Shown piece after piece: positions 63,611-64,000 of a stretch of DNA of 64,000 bases. The stretch spans positions 62,001 to 126,000 of the forward strand of contig NZ_ARYL01000004.1 in assembly GCF_000685295.1 (NCBI RefSeq), given 5' to 3'. The notes beneath the pieces are model-generated. The model saw nothing but the letters and a program-made list of their open reading frames with translations. It was not told the DNA's origin and ran no database searches. Every line of letters starts with the position of its first letter. The stretch's first letter is position 1. Position numbers and translations under genes: made by a program. This DNA comes from Hyphomonas oceanitis SCH89. Its GTDB lineage: Bacteria; Pseudomonadota; Alphaproteobacteria; Caulobacterales; Hyphomonadaceae.

Positions 63611-64000
63611 CTATTGGCAGGCAAGGCACTCGTCATAATCGGTATTCGGCGTGTCGAGCGTCTGGCCCTCGATCCGTTCGGAACCGGCAAAGGCTGCACG
63701 CTGCACCGATTTGGAGCGGCAGTAGTAGAGAGACTTCAGGCCGCGTTCCCATGCTGTCCAGTGGAGCATGTGGAGATCCCACTTGGAGACATCACCCTTG
63801 AGGAAGAGGTTCAGCGACTGCGACTGGCAGATATAGGGCGTGCGGTCGGCCGCCAGCTCGATGATCCAGCGCTGGTCGAGTTCGAAGGCGGTCTTGAAGA
63901 CGTTCTTCTCGTGCTCGTCGAGGCATTCAAGGTGCTGGACCGAGCCCTCATGCTCAAGGATGGAAGTCCATATCTCGTCAGTGTTGAGGCCCTTCTGATC
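63611..64000 (-). CDS. nrdA: Ribonucleotide reductase class Ia, alpha subunit (C-terminal part)
   Basis: The last 130 codons of the catalytic subunit; the frame is open to the edge of the window. The end has LNLFLKGDVSKWDLHMLHWT and GLKSLYYCRSKSVQRAA, then the terminal redox pair ECLACQ, exactly the CX2C tail that NrdA uses to regenerate its active site. The radical-relay Tyr pair YY in LKSLYYCRS is present. nrdB is 9 kb away in the same orientation. Confidence 0.93.
   Translation of the reverse strand, partial: DQKGLNTDEIWTSILEHEGSVQHLECLDEHEKNVFKTAFELDQRWIIELAADRTPYICQSQSLNLFLKGDVSKWDLHMLHWTAWERGLKSLYYCRSKSVQRAAFAGSERIEGQTLDTPNTDYDECLACQ

Overview
The window is high-GC chromosomal DNA from an alphaproteobacterium. 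The gene complement (UrcA, SYLF, many TonB-type envelope proteins, glutathione-dependent formaldehyde oxidation, a CckA-like style of hybrid kinase, an EcfG-type promoter) and the partly intact recF/gyrB and dnaX-ybaB-recR neighbourhoods fit Caulobacterales/Hyphomonadaceae best. That placement is inference; no rRNA or species marker is present.

Layout. 1-14.6 kb: the 3' end of recF and gyrB, separated by about 11 kb that holds a formaldehyde detoxification cluster (adhC, VOC protein, Gfa-like protein, exported RidA-like lipoprotein, GST, fghA), hemN and a DEAD-box RNA helicase. An AT-richer HEPN-like gene sits inside the detoxification operon. 14.6-19.5 kb: a GIY-YIG nuclease gene among three copies of an 88-bp palindromic repeat, a CDF metal exporter, trxB and a CAU-anticodon tRNA. 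19.5-28 kb: a membrane protein with a new-looking threefold FLGC/NPD repeat, a DUF1328 plus AI-2E exporter operon behind an EcfG-type promoter, a CBS-domain hybrid histidine kinase, a ClpP, and recQ. 28-33 kb: an empty inverted-repeat element, a histone-deacetylase-like amidohydrolase, pirin and cupin proteins, and the queC-queE-queD operon. 33-41 kb: a TonB-dependent receptor broken by one in-frame amber codon, a PQQ-type sugar dehydrogenase, and recR / APH-like kinase / ybaB / dnaX. 41-50 kb: envelope proteins, a tyrosine phosphatase, a SYLF lipoprotein, cytochrome b561, a DUF559 nuclease gene enclosed by long inverted repeats, AMP nucleosidase and a Pr6Pr membrane protein. 50-64 kb: UrcA, an HWE kinase, a TonB-like protein, nrdB, a GGDEF-EAL protein, TerC, OsmC, a 2OG-oxygenase/alkB repair pair, a second zinc alcohol dehydrogenase, two adjacent LpxR-type outer-membrane genes, and the C-terminal part of nrdA.

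Functional themes are replication and repair (recF, gyrB, recQ, recR, dnaX, ybaB, alkB, nrdA/B), aldehyde and stress detoxification, envelope functions, and signalling. No CRISPR array, prophage, transposase or rRNA was seen.

The most unusual structures are two small nuclease genes, each tied to its own palindromic repeat family. The DUF559 gene lies between two inverted repeats of about 56-60 bp, and the same pair of repeats occurs 18 kb away with almost nothing between them. This resembles an autonomous/non-autonomous mobile-element pair built on a nuclease rather than a recognised transposase.
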